Below, piece by piece: positions 52,156 through 61,146 of a DNA stretch of 64,000 nucleotides. Both the position numbers and the translations under genes were made by a program. Within the stretch, counting starts at the first letter, position 1, and each line of letters starts with the position of its first letter. This DNA comes from Maricaulis alexandrii (GTDB taxonomy: Bacteria > Pseudomonadota > Alphaproteobacteria > Caulobacterales > Maricaulaceae): positions 1 through 64,000 of the forward strand of contig NZ_SWKP01000007.1 in assembly GCF_005871165.1 (NCBI RefSeq), written 5' to 3'. The notes below the pieces were generated by a model, which was given only the letters and a program-made list of their open reading frames with translations, was not told where the DNA came from and ran no database searches.

Positions 52156-53049
52156 CTACTCGGCGTCGATGTCTTCCAGGTCTTCATCGGTCAGCCCGCC
52201 ATCGACGCGCCAGCCATAGCCATCCCCCTGGGCCAGTGTGTCCGCCAGCCAGGGCAGCAGCTTCACCAGCTTGTCTTCCAGCGTGAAGGGCGGATTGACG
52301 ACCACCACACCAGCACCGGCAAGCTTGCCCTCGCTGGCCAGGTCGCGGATCCACAGATCGGCACGCAGGACTTTCTCCGGTTCCAGGCCCTTCTCGGAGA
52401 TCAGCCATTCGGCCAGACCATTGTCGAACCGGTCGGCGGCCCAAAGGTTTTTCAAGGAGCGCCAGAAGATATAGGTGCCAGTCGGCCATTGCCCGAAGGA
52501 CCCGATCACGGCCTCGGCCATGTGCGCCAGCTCGTCCCGGTCCTCGAAGGGCGGGTCGATCAGGACCAGGCCACGCTTTTCTTTCGGCGGCAGCAGGGAT
52601 TTGAGCGCCTTGTAGCCGTCGCGGCGCTCCACTTTCACACGCGCATCGCGGCGATAGCGGGTGTCCAGCGTGACGGCATCGGCCTCGTGCAGCTCGCACA
52701 AATGGATGCGGTCATCCTTGCGCGACAGGCGGGCGGAAATTTCCGGTGAGCCCGGATACTGTTTCATTCCGTCCGGATTGAGCTCGCGCACCAGGTCCAG
52801 ATAGGGCCCCAGCGCGTCGGCGGCCTCTTCCGGCAGGTCCGCGTCGAGGAGCCGGCCGATCCCGTCCTTCCATTCCGGCGAGCGCTGGGCCGCGTCGGAA
52901 GTCAGGTCATAGCCCCCGATCCCGGCATGCGTATCGATCACCCGGAAAGGTTTCGGTTTGGATTTGAGGTGTTCCAGGCACAGCGCGAGGACGCAGTGCT
53001 TGAGGACATCGGCAAAATTGCCGGCGTGAAAAGCGTGGCGGTAATTCAT
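52156..53049 (-). CDS. rlmJ: 23S rRNA (adenine2030-N6)-methyltransferase
   Basis: A 297-residue RlmJ homologue: MNYRHAFHAGNFADVLKH start, IDTHAGIGGYDL SAM loop and LVLIDPPFEDRDE catalytic motif (DPPF). It methylates A2030 of 23S rRNA. Downstream of it, 10 bp away, lies PhzF on the same strand. The ATG at 53049 is at the invariant family start. Confidence 0.93.
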   Translation of the reverse strand: MNYRHAFHAGNFADVLKHCVLALCLEHLKSKPKPFRVIDTHAGIGGYDLTSDAAQRSPEWKDGIGRLLDADLPEEAADALGPYLDLVRELNPDGMKQYPGSPEISARLSRKDDRIHLCELHEADAVTLDTRYRRDARVKVERRDGYKALKSLLPPKEKRGLVLIDPPFEDRDELAHMAEAVIGSFGQWPTGTYIFWRSLKNLWAADRFDNGLAEWLISEKGLEPEKVLRADLWIRDLASEGKLAGAGVVVVNPPFTLEDKLVKLLPWLADTLAQGDGYGWRVDGGLTDEDLEDIDAE

Positions 53050-53182
53050 GGCGCTGCCCTTAGCGCATTTCGGGGGCCGGACCCAAGATAATTGCGCGGA
53101 AACCGGCGGTCTGCAGACATGGTCTTTCCCCGCCCCGCTCACCCCCCTACTCTCCGGCCCGCACCAGTTTGGGGAGTTGCAC

Positions 53183-54661
53183 ATGATCCGCCTGTTTGCC
53201 GCGGCGCTTGCCGCCGTCAGCCTCACCCTTCCCGCCTTCGCCCAGGACACGGACAGCGCCTCGGAACGGCGCGTCTATGAGAGCCGGGGCCAGGTGACCG
53301 TCAATGGCGAGCGTATCCGCTATCGTGCCATAGCCGGAGAAACCTATCTGCGCGACGAGGACGGCAATCCGACCGCCTCCATCTTCTCCACGACCTATAT
53401 CGCGGACGGCACATCCGACCCGCGCACGCGCCCCGTCGCCTTCGTCTTCAATGGCGGCCCCGGTTCGGCCAGCCTGTGGCTGCACATGGGCGTGTTCGGC
53501 CCGCAGCGTCTCGTCCTGCCGGATGTCGGCGATGATGGCGCGGCCCCCTATGATGTGGTCGAGAATGTCTATTCCATCCTCGATGTCGCCGATCTCGTCT
53601 TCGTTGACCCGGTCGGCACGGGCTGGAGCCGCGCCTTGGGTGAAAGCTCGGGCGATGACTTCTGGGGCGTCAACGAGGACGCTGAAAGCCTGGCCCAGTT
53701 CATCCGCATCTGGCTGTCGGAAAACGAGCGCTGGAATTCTCCGAAATACCTGCTCGGCGAAAGCTATGGCACGCTGCGCATCGGCTCGCTGCTGAACCAG
53801 CTGGAAGGCGGGTTCACCGATGTCGCCATCAATGGCGTCGCGCTGATCTCCACCGTGCTGGACTTCCGCTATGACGACACGTCGGACGGCAATGATATCG
53901 GCTATGTCGGCCTGATGCCGGGCTTTGCCGCCACGGCCTGGTATCACGGCAAGGTCGACCGCTCCGCCTGGAACAATGACATCGAGGCCTTCCTGGACGA
54001 TGCCCGTGAATTCGCGGTCGAGGAATACATGCCGGCCCTGATGCATGGTGTGGCCCTGCCGGCCGATCGCGAAGCCCGGGTCATTGCCGACCTGTCGCGC
54101 TTCACCGGCCTGTCCGAGGACTTTCTCGAACGCGCCAACATGCGCGTCACCCTGCGCCGGTTCCAGCGCGAACTGCGCCGGGATGAGGGCCTGTCGGTGG
54201 GCCGTCTGGACAGCCGCTATACCGGTGTCGAGGTGGATGGTGTCGGCGAGAGCCCGGAGACCGATCCGAGCTTCTACGGCATTGATGGCAGCTATACCGC
54301 GTCCATGCTGGACTATTTCGGCCGCACGCTCGGCGTCGACATCACGGAGTATTATTCCACGATTGGCGGCGTGCGCGGCTGGAACTGGGATGCCGGCCGG
54401 TCCGGCAATAACAACTACATCAATGTCGCGCCGTGGATTGCCCGCGCCATGCGCCAGAATTCGGACCTCGAAGTGCTGGTGGCCCAGGGCTATTACGACC
54501 TGGCAACGCCCTTCTTCGCCGCCGAGCTGATGTTCAACCAGCCCGGCTTCGTGCAGGACCGGGTCCGCTTCGAATATTATGAAGCCGGTCACATGATGTA
54601 TATCCACCAGCCCTCGCTGGAGACCATGACCCAGCATGTGCGGGACCTGATCACGGACTGA
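53183..54661 (+). CDS. Secreted S10-family serine carboxypeptidase
   Basis: A 492-residue exported peptidase. Signal peptide IRLFAAALAAVSLTLPAFA; FNGGPGSASLWLHMG loop; nucleophile in LLGESYGTLR; Asp in GYYDLATPFF and His in EAGHMMYIHQPS complete the triad. S10 peptidases in bacteria act on peptides at acidic pH in the periplasm or outside. GGGGAG precedes the ATG. Confidence 0.9.
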   Translation: MIRLFAAALAAVSLTLPAFAQDTDSASERRVYESRGQVTVNGERIRYRAIAGETYLRDEDGNPTASIFSTTYIADGTSDPRTRPVAFVFNGGPGSASLWLHMGVFGPQRLVLPDVGDDGAAPYDVVENVYSILDVADLVFVDPVGTGWSRALGESSGDDFWGVNEDAESLAQFIRIWLSENERWNSPKYLLGESYGTLRIGSLLNQLEGGFTDVAINGVALISTVLDFRYDDTSDGNDIGYVGLMPGFAATAWYHGKVDRSAWNNDIEAFLDDAREFAVEEYMPALMHGVALPADREARVIADLSRFTGLSEDFLERANMRVTLRRFQRELRRDEGLSVGRLDSRYTGVEVDGVGESPETDPSFYGIDGSYTASMLDYFGRTLGVDITEYYSTIGGVRGWNWDAGRSGNNNYINVAPWIARAMRQNSDLEVLVAQGYYDLATPFFAAELMFNQPGFVQDRVRFEYYEAGHMMYIHQPSLETMTQHVRDLITD

Positions 54662-54672
54662 TCCGTATCACC

Positions 54673-54704
54673 ATCGGCCGGTGCCCTTTCGGGTGCCGGC
54701 CGAT
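54673..54704. terminator. Hairpin between convergent genes
   Basis: ATCGGCCGGTGCCC (54673-54686) pairs with 54691-54704 at 12 of 14 positions around a TTTC loop. It lies between the S10 and glycosyltransferase stops and could stop transcription from both sides, though neither strand has a T-run. Confidence 0.45.
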
Positions 54705-54711
54705 TCGCGGG

Positions 54712-55866
54712 TCAACTGTCCGGATCGCCCGTGGCCTTTCGCAGCGCGGCGTTTTCCGCCTCCAGCTTGCCCAGCCGGGCCTGGGCCATTTTCAGGGCAT
54801 GCTCGGCCACCCGCCGCTGATTGAAGTTCTCCGTGGAAGCCTTCACCAGCTCGGCGATGGATTGCAGGTAATTGCCCGCCGCGGTCAGACGGTCCGTCGC
54901 TGAAACCTGCGTCTCTTCGGTCCGCCAGCGTTTGATGGCACGGTCATAGACATCCACCCAGGACTGCGCCGCGCCCGACAGCGTCGCGGACTCGCGGACC
55001 CAGTCGGTTACCAGGGCGACATCCTCGGCCTTGTAGCGATCCAGTTCTGCGCGGACATTCGCCACCGTCAGCGGCAGGCCCTGCATGGTCCGCGCGCCGA
55101 AATTCAGACGGCGCAGGGTTTCAAGCCGCTCGGGCGTCACCAGACCACCCAAGCCATCCTTGTGGGTCAGGATCACCGCACAGCCGGACGCCATGGCTTC
55201 CATGGCCGCGCGGGCTTTCGCAAAGACCAGATCATAGCTGGTCAGCACCTCTTCCGGCTTCTTCAGGATGCGACCGGAGGGAATGCCGGCAATGTCCAGC
55301 ACCTCGATGCCGAATTCCTCGCACGCCTCCCGGATCGCCGCCGGAATCTCGCGGGTATAATTGGTGAAAACCAGCGCCCGTTTGGGCAGGGAGCGCGGCT
55401 CGCGGACACGATGGAAGCGTTTCATGTCGACGAAATTGTAGAGTGTCTCCACCCGGTCCTCGTCGATCCCGCCCTCGGTCAGCAGGCGTTCCCGGCACAG
55501 ATCATCAACCGCGACATGGGTCATGATGGTGGGATAGGCCACCGGCGCTTCCTGCGGAGGCGCCCAGCCATGGCAGACCTGGATGGCCGGCGTGAAGGGG
55601 AAGTGCAGAAGGGCGGTCAGCGTCTCGTGATGGTGTTGGCCGTGAATGATGTCGGGCGGACGCGACAGATTGTTCAGATCATCGATGACCGGAATGGTCG
55701 CCGCGCGCAACTCCTCGGCGACGTCTCCCAGGCGCGGACTGTAGGCGACGGGAAAATGTCCCAGTCGCGCCAGTTCCAGCGCCAAGTCGCGGACATAGAG
55801 TTCCGTTCCGCTGCGCGGCCCCAGCGTGTTGTTGGTCAGCAGGATGCGAAGGGGACGTCTGGGCAT
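54712..55866 (-). CDS. GT4-like glycosyltransferase with a C-terminal coiled coil
   Basis: A 384-residue GT-B type enzyme. N-terminal LLTNNTLGPRSGTELYVRDL and C-terminal AKARAAMEAMASGCAVILT (Glu of the EX7E-type motif) fit GT4. The last ~60 residues form a coiled coil (RLGKLEAENAALRKATG). No membrane helix. It follows the BKACE gene by 5 bp, so the three leftward genes here probably form an operon. Acceptor unknown. Confidence 0.78.
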   Translation of the reverse strand: MPRRPLRILLTNNTLGPRSGTELYVRDLALELARLGHFPVAYSPRLGDVAEELRAATIPVIDDLNNLSRPPDIIHGQHHHETLTALLHFPFTPAIQVCHGWAPPQEAPVAYPTIMTHVAVDDLCRERLLTEGGIDEDRVETLYNFVDMKRFHRVREPRSLPKRALVFTNYTREIPAAIREACEEFGIEVLDIAGIPSGRILKKPEEVLTSYDLVFAKARAAMEAMASGCAVILTHKDGLGGLVTPERLETLRRLNFGARTMQGLPLTVANVRAELDRYKAEDVALVTDWVRESATLSGAAQSWVDVYDRAIKRWRTEETQVSATDRLTAAGNYLQSIAELVKASTENFNQRRVAEHALKMAQARLGKLEAENAALRKATGDPDS

Positions 55867-55871
55867 GCGGC

Positions 55872-56705
55872 CTAGCGCTCCAATCCGAGTTGTTCGCGGA
55901 CCTGGACCGGGTCGGCAGGCTTGCGACCGAACAGCTCCGCCTGTTCGACAATCCGTTCCACCATGGCCGGATTGCTGGCGGGCCGGGTGCGGGCGTCGTC
56001 GAGCCAGAGATCATCCTCCAGTCCGATCCGGACCCCGTCAGCATAGAGTATGCCCAGCATGTTGGCGCGCAACTGGCTGCGCCCCAAGCCGCCGACAGCC
56101 CACAGCGCCCCGTGTGGCAGGGCGGACTTGAGGGCGGCGAAATGCGCCGGTTCCAGCTGGGCCGAAGCGATATTCCCGAGCAGGAGATTCACATATCCGC
56201 CCGGATCCAGAATGCCCTTGTCGATCAGATAGCCGGCATAATTCAGCATGCCGGTATCGAAGGCTTCCAGTTCCGGCCGGATGCCCCGATCCTTCATGAT
56301 ACCGGCCAGCCCTTTGATGATATCGGGCGCATTCACACTGGCCGTGGCCGTGAAGTTGAGGGAGGACAGGGTCAGGCTGCCCATGTCGGGTTTCAGATCG
56401 CCCTCCAGAAAGAGCGGATCCGCGCGTTTCTCGAGTTCCTGCACATCCCGGCCGCTCAGGGAGGCGCAGATGATCACGTCCGGATGCCGGTCTCGGATGC
56501 CCCCGATGATACGACCATAGACCTCCCGCGAATGGGTCGGCCGGCCGTCTTCATCCCGGGCATGGACATGCAGGATGGCTGCCCCCAGATCCGCGCACCG
56601 GCAGCAATCCGCGATGATCTCCTCCGGTGTCACCGGAACGGCGGGGTTCATCGCCTGGGTCGGGATCATTCCAGTGGGCGCCAGATTGATGATGAGGTCG
56701 GTCAA
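55872..56705 (-). CDS. BKACE family protein (beta-keto acid cleavage enzyme, DUF849)
   Basis: A 277-residue TIM-barrel metal enzyme. IINLAPTGMIPTQAMNPAVP at the start, ILHVHARDEDGRP (zinc His pair) and ASLSGRD are the family marks. BKACE enzymes condense a beta-keto acid with acetyl-CoA and release another acyl-CoA. Start is TTG at 56705; no ATG is in frame near the conserved start. The gene lies between a glycosyltransferase and a hexapeptide acyltransferase, an unusual setting. Confidence 0.8.
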   Translation of the reverse strand: MTDLIINLAPTGMIPTQAMNPAVPVTPEEIIADCCRCADLGAAILHVHARDEDGRPTHSREVYGRIIGGIRDRHPDVIICASLSGRDVQELEKRADPLFLEGDLKPDMGSLTLSSLNFTATASVNAPDIIKGLAGIMKDRGIRPELEAFDTGMLNYAGYLIDKGILDPGGYVNLLLGNIASAQLEPAHFAALKSALPHGALWAVGGLGRSQLRANMLGILYADGVRIGLEDDLWLDDARTRPASNPAMVERIVEQAELFGRKPADPVQVREQLGLER

Positions 56706-56739
56706 GGCATCGGTCTCTTCGGCAGCGGCATGAGCCGGA

Positions 56740-57213
56740 TCACGACACGGCCCGGGCCGGATTGCCCAGCACAGTGGTGTTGGCGGCGACATCACGGACC
56801 ACAACACTGCCAGCCCCGACCAGGGCGCCCGGGCCGACCTGGACGCCGGGCAGGATGGTGCTGCCGCCCCCGATGCGGGCCTTCTCCCCAATTCTCGGAT
56901 AGGACATGGGACCGGATTTCAGCTTGTCATTGAGAGTCACAACACCCGGCCCGATGAACACACCGGCTTCAATCACCACGCCCCGTGTGATGTGGCACCC
57001 GGTCTGGATCGACACCTCATCGCCGATTTCGCAATGACAAATATTGCAGTGCGATCCGATCGTGACACCACGACCGATCCGGGCCCCCTCATGCAGGATG
57101 GTCATGGAGCCGATCCGGCTACCCTCACCGATCTCCACATCATCCTGAACTTCCGTCAGGGCAGGATTGTAGAAATGCACGCCGGGGAACCGGTCCTGCA
57201 AACTCATCGCCAT
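56740..57213 (-). CDS. Left-handed beta-helix (hexapeptide) acyltransferase
   Basis: A 157-residue protein with hexapeptide repeats (IGEGSRIGSMTILHEGARIG, IGEKARIGGGSTILPGVQVG) and a C-terminal GNPARAV close, as in WbbJ/LpxA-like N- or O-acetyltransferases for sugars. It probably acylates a nucleotide-sugar or glycan used by the neighbouring glycosyltransferase. ATG at 57213; 57207 and 57234 are alternatives. Confidence 0.82.
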   Translation of the reverse strand: MAMSLQDRFPGVHFYNPALTEVQDDVEIGEGSRIGSMTILHEGARIGRGVTIGSHCNICHCEIGDEVSIQTGCHITRGVVIEAGVFIGPGVVTLNDKLKSGPMSYPRIGEKARIGGGSTILPGVQVGPGALVGAGSVVVRDVAANTTVLGNPARAVS

Positions 57214-57325
57214 GTCGAACGCCCTTGGTCGCAAACGGGCGGTACTTTAGCGTCCCTCATAAAGAAATACACGTTCAACCACAGGCCAATAGCCCCGAAA
57301 TCCGGTTGCCCGAAAAGGAAATCCA

Positions 57326-58015
57326 ATGTCCGACGTCCAACGAAAAGGCGAACTGCTGGCTGACGAGCATGGATTTCTGGGCGTCCCGACGAAAACCTTT
57401 GATGAGGGCGGCCGCCGGCAGATCATTTCACTCTTGCGTGAGGGCCTGTCGCCGGAGTCCAAAGTCCTGGAAATCGGCATGGGCCCTTTGCGGGTCGCCT
57501 ACTGGCTGATCCGGCTTCTGGCCCCCCAGGGTTATGCCGGAATCGAACCGCATAGCGGGCGTGTGCGCTGGAGTGCCGAGGCGCTTTTCCCGCGCGACAT
57601 GCTGGAGCACAAACAGCCTCGCTTCGACTTCAACGCCGATTTCAACACGGATGTGTTCGACGACAAATTCGATTTCTTCCTGGCCGGATCGATCTGGACG
57701 CATTGCGCCAAACACCACATCCGCACCATGCTGGACGGGTTCGTCCGCAATACGGTCGAAACTGGCGTCTTCCTGGTCTCCTATCTGCCACCGCGGACCG
57801 AGGACGAGGAATACTGGGGTGAGACCTGGGTCGGGACGAGCCATGAATCCAATACGCCCGGCATTGTCCGCCACTCCTTCGCCTGGATCGAGGCGGAATG
57901 CCAGGCACGCGGATTGCGGGTCGAGGAAGTGCCCGGACACGCTTTTGATTCCCAGTTCTGGCTGAAAATCATGCGCCAGGATGTGCCGGACCGGCCGGAA
58001 CGGATCACTGACTAG
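57326..58015 (+). CDS. SAM-dependent methyltransferase
   Basis: A 229-residue class I methyltransferase. The SAM motif is KVLEIGMGPLRVAYWLI; GYAGIEPHSGRV follows. No signal or TM helix. It is divergent from the hexapeptide acyltransferase by 112 bp and may modify a small molecule or glycan made by that group. Confidence 0.75.
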   Translation: MSDVQRKGELLADEHGFLGVPTKTFDEGGRRQIISLLREGLSPESKVLEIGMGPLRVAYWLIRLLAPQGYAGIEPHSGRVRWSAEALFPRDMLEHKQPRFDFNADFNTDVFDDKFDFFLAGSIWTHCAKHHIRTMLDGFVRNTVETGVFLVSYLPPRTEDEEYWGETWVGTSHESNTPGIVRHSFAWIEAECQARGLRVEEVPGHAFDSQFWLKIMRQDVPDRPERITD

Positions 58016-58674
58016 GCGGCGCGCGGCCGGCGGGTCAGGTCGCACAGGGCGGCGAGCCCGGTGATCAGGATGAAAGTCGCGGTGGCCGTATAGCCCAGCT
58101 GCGCCACGCGCTCCGGCGGAGGCATGGTGTGATTGAGCTGCTGGGCTGCAACCAGCAGGGCCACAAACACCCACGGCCAGATGCGTCCGACCAGGCCCTT
58201 GGGTTCGGTAACGCGCAGATAGACCGCAAATCCGGCCGCCAGCACTCCCATTTCAAGCGCCAGGGCAAGCCAGTAATTGTCCCACAGGCCGAGCCCGACG
58301 ACCGGGCCACCCGGCCAGAGCGGCAGATCGGGCACATGCACCAAAAGGTCCGTCACCCAGTGTGAGAAGACCGCCAGGGCGATGACGAGACCACCACGGA
58401 CTTTTTCCCGCGGCGCCCAGATCGCATAGATCAGGCCGGCCCCCGCTGCCCAGGCCAGGGCGGCCGGCAGGGAATGGGTGAGCGGCATGTCATAGAGGTC
58501 GAGCGCATTGGAGGCCGTGAAACCGGGGACGATCCGGACATGTTCGATCCCGTTGGCGACAAAGACGCCCCAAGCCACATCGACGAGTTGAACGGCGAAG
58601 ACCAGCGCCCACAGCGGGACCGAGCGGGCGATCGCCTTGCCGGCGAGGGCAGGTCCGTAATGTCCGACAAACAT
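58012..58674 (-). CDS. Membrane protein, YdjM-like putative hydrolase
   Basis: A 220-residue membrane protein with about six helices. FSHWVTDLLVHVPDLPLWP supplies a His-Asp-His pattern like YdjM/DUF457 membrane hydrolases. It converges with the methyltransferase (4-bp overlap) and follows apt. Substrate unknown. Confidence 0.6.
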   Translation of the reverse strand: MFVGHYGPALAGKAIARSVPLWALVFAVQLVDVAWGVFVANGIEHVRIVPGFTASNALDLYDMPLTHSLPAALAWAAGAGLIYAIWAPREKVRGGLVIALAVFSHWVTDLLVHVPDLPLWPGGPVVGLGLWDNYWLALALEMGVLAAGFAVYLRVTEPKGLVGRIWPWVFVALLVAAQQLNHTMPPPERVAQLGYTATATFILITGLAALCDLTRRPRAA

Positions 58675-58691
58675 GGTCCCGCCCCTTCCGG

Positions 58692-59219
58692 TTACTCGCC
58701 TTCGTAGGCGATCAGGCTGGAGACCGGGACGCCCAGCGCCTCGATCCGTTTGGCACCGCCCAGATCGGGCAGGTCGATGACGAAGGCGGCGCCGACCACG
58801 GTGGCGCCGGCACGCTGCAGGAGTTTGATCGAGGCTTCGGCGGTACCGCCTGTGGCGATGAGGTCATCGACCAGGAGGACCCGGTCTCCTTCGGTGACGG
58901 CATCGACATGGATCTCGATCGCGTCCTGGCCGTATTCCAGCTCGTATTCCTCGATCAGGGTCCGGTGCGGGAGCTTGCCGCGCTTGCGGACCGGGATGAA
59001 GCCGACGGAGAGCTGGTGCGCCACGGCGCCGCCCAGGATGAAGCCACGGGCCTCGGTGCCGGCGACCTGGTCGATCTTGGCACCGGCCCAGGGCTGGACC
59101 ATGCGATCAACCGCCACGCGGAAGGCGCGGGCATCCCCGATCAGCGTGGTGACATCGCGGAACATGATGCCCGGCTTGGGGTAGTCCGGAATGGTCCGGA
59201 TGGCTTTTTTCAGGTCCAT
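58692..59219 (-). CDS. apt: Adenine phosphoribosyltransferase
   Basis: A 175-residue enzyme that salvages adenine to AMP. The PRPP motif is [16 protein letters not shown], with [14 protein letters not shown] and [14 protein letters not shown] typical of Apt. Start ATG at 59219 has AGGA eight bases before; 59228 is an alternative adding three residues. Downstream of mtnP on the same strand, which makes adenine. Confidence 0.93.
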   Translation of the reverse strand: MDLKKAIRTIPDYPKPGIMFRDVTTLIGDARAFRVAVDRMVQPWAGAKIDQVAGTEARGFILGGAVAHQLSVGFIPVRKRGKLPHRTLIEEYELEYGQDAIEIHVDAVTEGDRVLLVDDLIATGGTAEASIKLLQRAGATVVGAAFVIDLPDLGGAKRIEALGVPVSSLIAYEGE

Positions 59220-59238
59220 GTCAGTCATCCTGCGGGGC

Positions 59239-59880
59239 TCATTCGTCCGTTATGCCGGGATAGGGCATGCGCTCCAACAGCGCATCCGCACGCCAGTCAA
59301 GGAAGTCTTTATCGCTCAAAAGGGCATCACAATAGGTCTGCGCCGACGCATGCAAGGGTATGTCATAGGCCCGGAACCGGTCTGCCACCGGGGTGAAGAA
59401 GGCATCAGCAATGGTCCAGGGACCGAACAGGAAGGGACCGTCCACACTGGCAACATCATTCCACAAGGCCTGCACGGCGGCGATATCCGCCCGCGTCGCC
59501 TCATTCAGTCCGATGGCCTTGGGCGTGCGGCCCAGATCCATCCCGCACTGGTCGCGGAGCGCAAAGAAACCCGAATGCATTTTGGCAACGGCGGACCGGG
59601 CCATCGCACGCTGTTGCCGGTCTTCCGGCCACAGGGCGGGCGTGTGTTCCGCGGCCCATTCGGCAATCGCCAGGGAATCCCAGAACACGCCGCCCTGCCA
59701 TTCCAGCACCGGCACGGTATGACCCGGCGACAGCGCGGACAGGCGCTGTTTGAGATCCGCGCCGTGCAGCGGAACCATGGCCTCGTCGAACGCGATCCCG
59801 GCCTTGCGCAGGACCAGCCAGGCCCGCAAGGACCAGCTGGAATAGCGCTTGTTTCCGATATGGAGGACCGGCCGCGCCAC
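59239..59880 (-). CDS. Glutathione S-transferase
   Basis: A 213-residue GST. N-terminal thioredoxin-fold with [20 protein letters not shown] (Ser/Tyr catalytic region) and [21 protein letters not shown]-terminal helical domain with PWTIADAFF. Substrate unknown. It precedes apt by 10-19 bp on the same strand. Confidence 0.85.
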   Translation of the reverse strand: MARPVLHIGNKRYSSWSLRAWLVLRKAGIAFDEAMVPLHGADLKQRLSALSPGHTVPVLEWQGGVFWDSLAIAEWAAEHTPALWPEDRQQRAMARSAVAKMHSGFFALRDQCGMDLGRTPKAIGLNEATRADIAAVQALWNDVASVDGPFLFGPWTIADAFFTPVADRFRAYDIPLHASAQTYCDALLSDKDFLDWRADALLERMPYPGITDE

Positions 59881-59881
59881 G

Positions 59882-60277
59882 CTATTCTTCCCGCAATTCG
59901 CGGGCGCGGTCGCGGGTCAGGCTGATGCGGCAGTCGAGGCCGATCTCCTCGCGGGACTGTTCGGAGATGAACATCAGGGCGACACGCCGGTCACACTCGG
60001 CATCCCGATAGGCGATCCAGGCCGACTGAGCGGTATCGAACTGGGCTTCGGCGCGGAACTGGCCGGCCGTGTCCTCATCAATCAACCGGGCCTCCTCGCG
60101 AGCGCCGTCCGCGGCGTCGGACAGGGCGTCCTCGGCATCGGACAGCAGGTCGCGCAGGCAGGAGTGGCGGGCGCGCCAGTCTGTCAGGAATTCGGCACAC
60201 TCCACCGCCGGGCGGGGCGGTGTGAATTGCGGTTGCGCTGCGGCCAGCAAAGACCCTGCGGCAAGCTCCAGAAGCAT
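59882..60277 (-). CDS. Secreted LprI/DUF1311-like protein
   Basis: A 131-residue exported protein (MLLELAAGSLLAAAQPQ signal). The mature part has ARHSCLRDLLSDAEDALSDA and SAWIAYRDAECDRRVALMF with DCRISLTRDRARELRE at the end: the four-Cys helical LprI N-terminal pattern of lysozyme-inhibitor-like proteins. ATG at 60277 follows GGAGAGGA. Next to a secreted protease. Confidence 0.75.
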   Translation of the reverse strand: MLLELAAGSLLAAAQPQFTPPRPAVECAEFLTDWRARHSCLRDLLSDAEDALSDAADGAREEARLIDEDTAGQFRAEAQFDTAQSAWIAYRDAECDRRVALMFISEQSREEIGLDCRISLTRDRARELREE

Positions 60278-60336
60278 GTCGTCCTCTCCATCCACCTGCG
60301 GTCTTTATGGACGAGGCCGCGGAAGGGGAAAAGGGG

Positions 60337-61104
60337 TCAGCGGCGGCCAATCTCCGCGCGATCCAGCACGGCATGGAGCGCCTCGAGGAAATCATCGCTC
60401 ACCCGGCGTGCCACGCCGTACTCGCGGCGCTCGCCATCGAGGAAGAGATAATGGCCGACATGCAGCGCCACGATATAGGGCTCATCCCCGATCTGGGTGA
60501 CCAGGGGCGTGCCGGACAGGCCCGGCCGGCGGGCGCAATCATGCAGGATGAGACTGGGGTCGGCGAGATAATCCGGGGCCTGCGCCAGACCGCAGGGCGC
60601 TTGCTCCACCGGTCGCCGCAGGAAAGTGAGCCGGCCGTCCATGTCCGCATCGGAGTCCAGGACGCGCAGGCGCGGCAGGCTGCCCGGCAGGCGGCCGCGG
60701 GTGACCAGAATGGCCCAATCCTGGCTGAATTGGGAGCTGTCGAACCGGCCCGGCTGACCGGCATCGATCTGCAGGATTTCGCCAATCTCCACCGGCACGC
60801 CCCGGACCCGGCACTGGCGGAACCCGTTCGGACCGGTGACACCGTGCCGGGTTGCCAGAAGGATGTCGAAATCGGCCCCGGCGGGCTGGTAGGCCAGGGC
60901 GACGGCCCGGCTGAGATGGAAGGCCTCCCCCTCCCCGTCCGAACACAGAAGCTGGACCACGCTTTCTCGTGATACGTCGTAGCGGGTCTCGTCGAGCGGC
61001 GAAAAACGGATTTCATCACTGCGCGCAAAGGCCGGACCTGCTGCCAGCAGGAGAAGCGGCAGGACAAGACAGGCCAGAAAAAGATCAGAGCGCCCATGTG
61101 TCAT
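60337..61104 (-). CDS. Secreted trypsin-like serine protease
   Basis: A 255-residue exported protein (SDLFLACLVLPLLLLAAGPA signal). The chymotrypsin triad is visible: His in LLATRHGVTG, Asp in SQDWAILVTRG and Ser in RPGLSGTPLVTQ (GxSGTP). Cysteines at VQLLCSD, FRQCRV, APCGLA and HDCARR may pair. No PDZ domain. Substrates unknown. It may act with the LprI-like protein on the envelope. Confidence 0.8.
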   Translation of the reverse strand: MTHGRSDLFLACLVLPLLLLAAGPAFARSDEIRFSPLDETRYDVSRESVVQLLCSDGEGEAFHLSRAVALAYQPAGADFDILLATRHGVTGPNGFRQCRVRGVPVEIGEILQIDAGQPGRFDSSQFSQDWAILVTRGRLPGSLPRLRVLDSDADMDGRLTFLRRPVEQAPCGLAQAPDYLADPSLILHDCARRPGLSGTPLVTQIGDEPYIVALHVGHYLFLDGERREYGVARRVSDDFLEALHAVLDRAEIGRR

Positions 61105-61146
61105 GCGGGCAATCTTGGCGCGGCGCGGGCCCGGCGTCCAGTCGCG

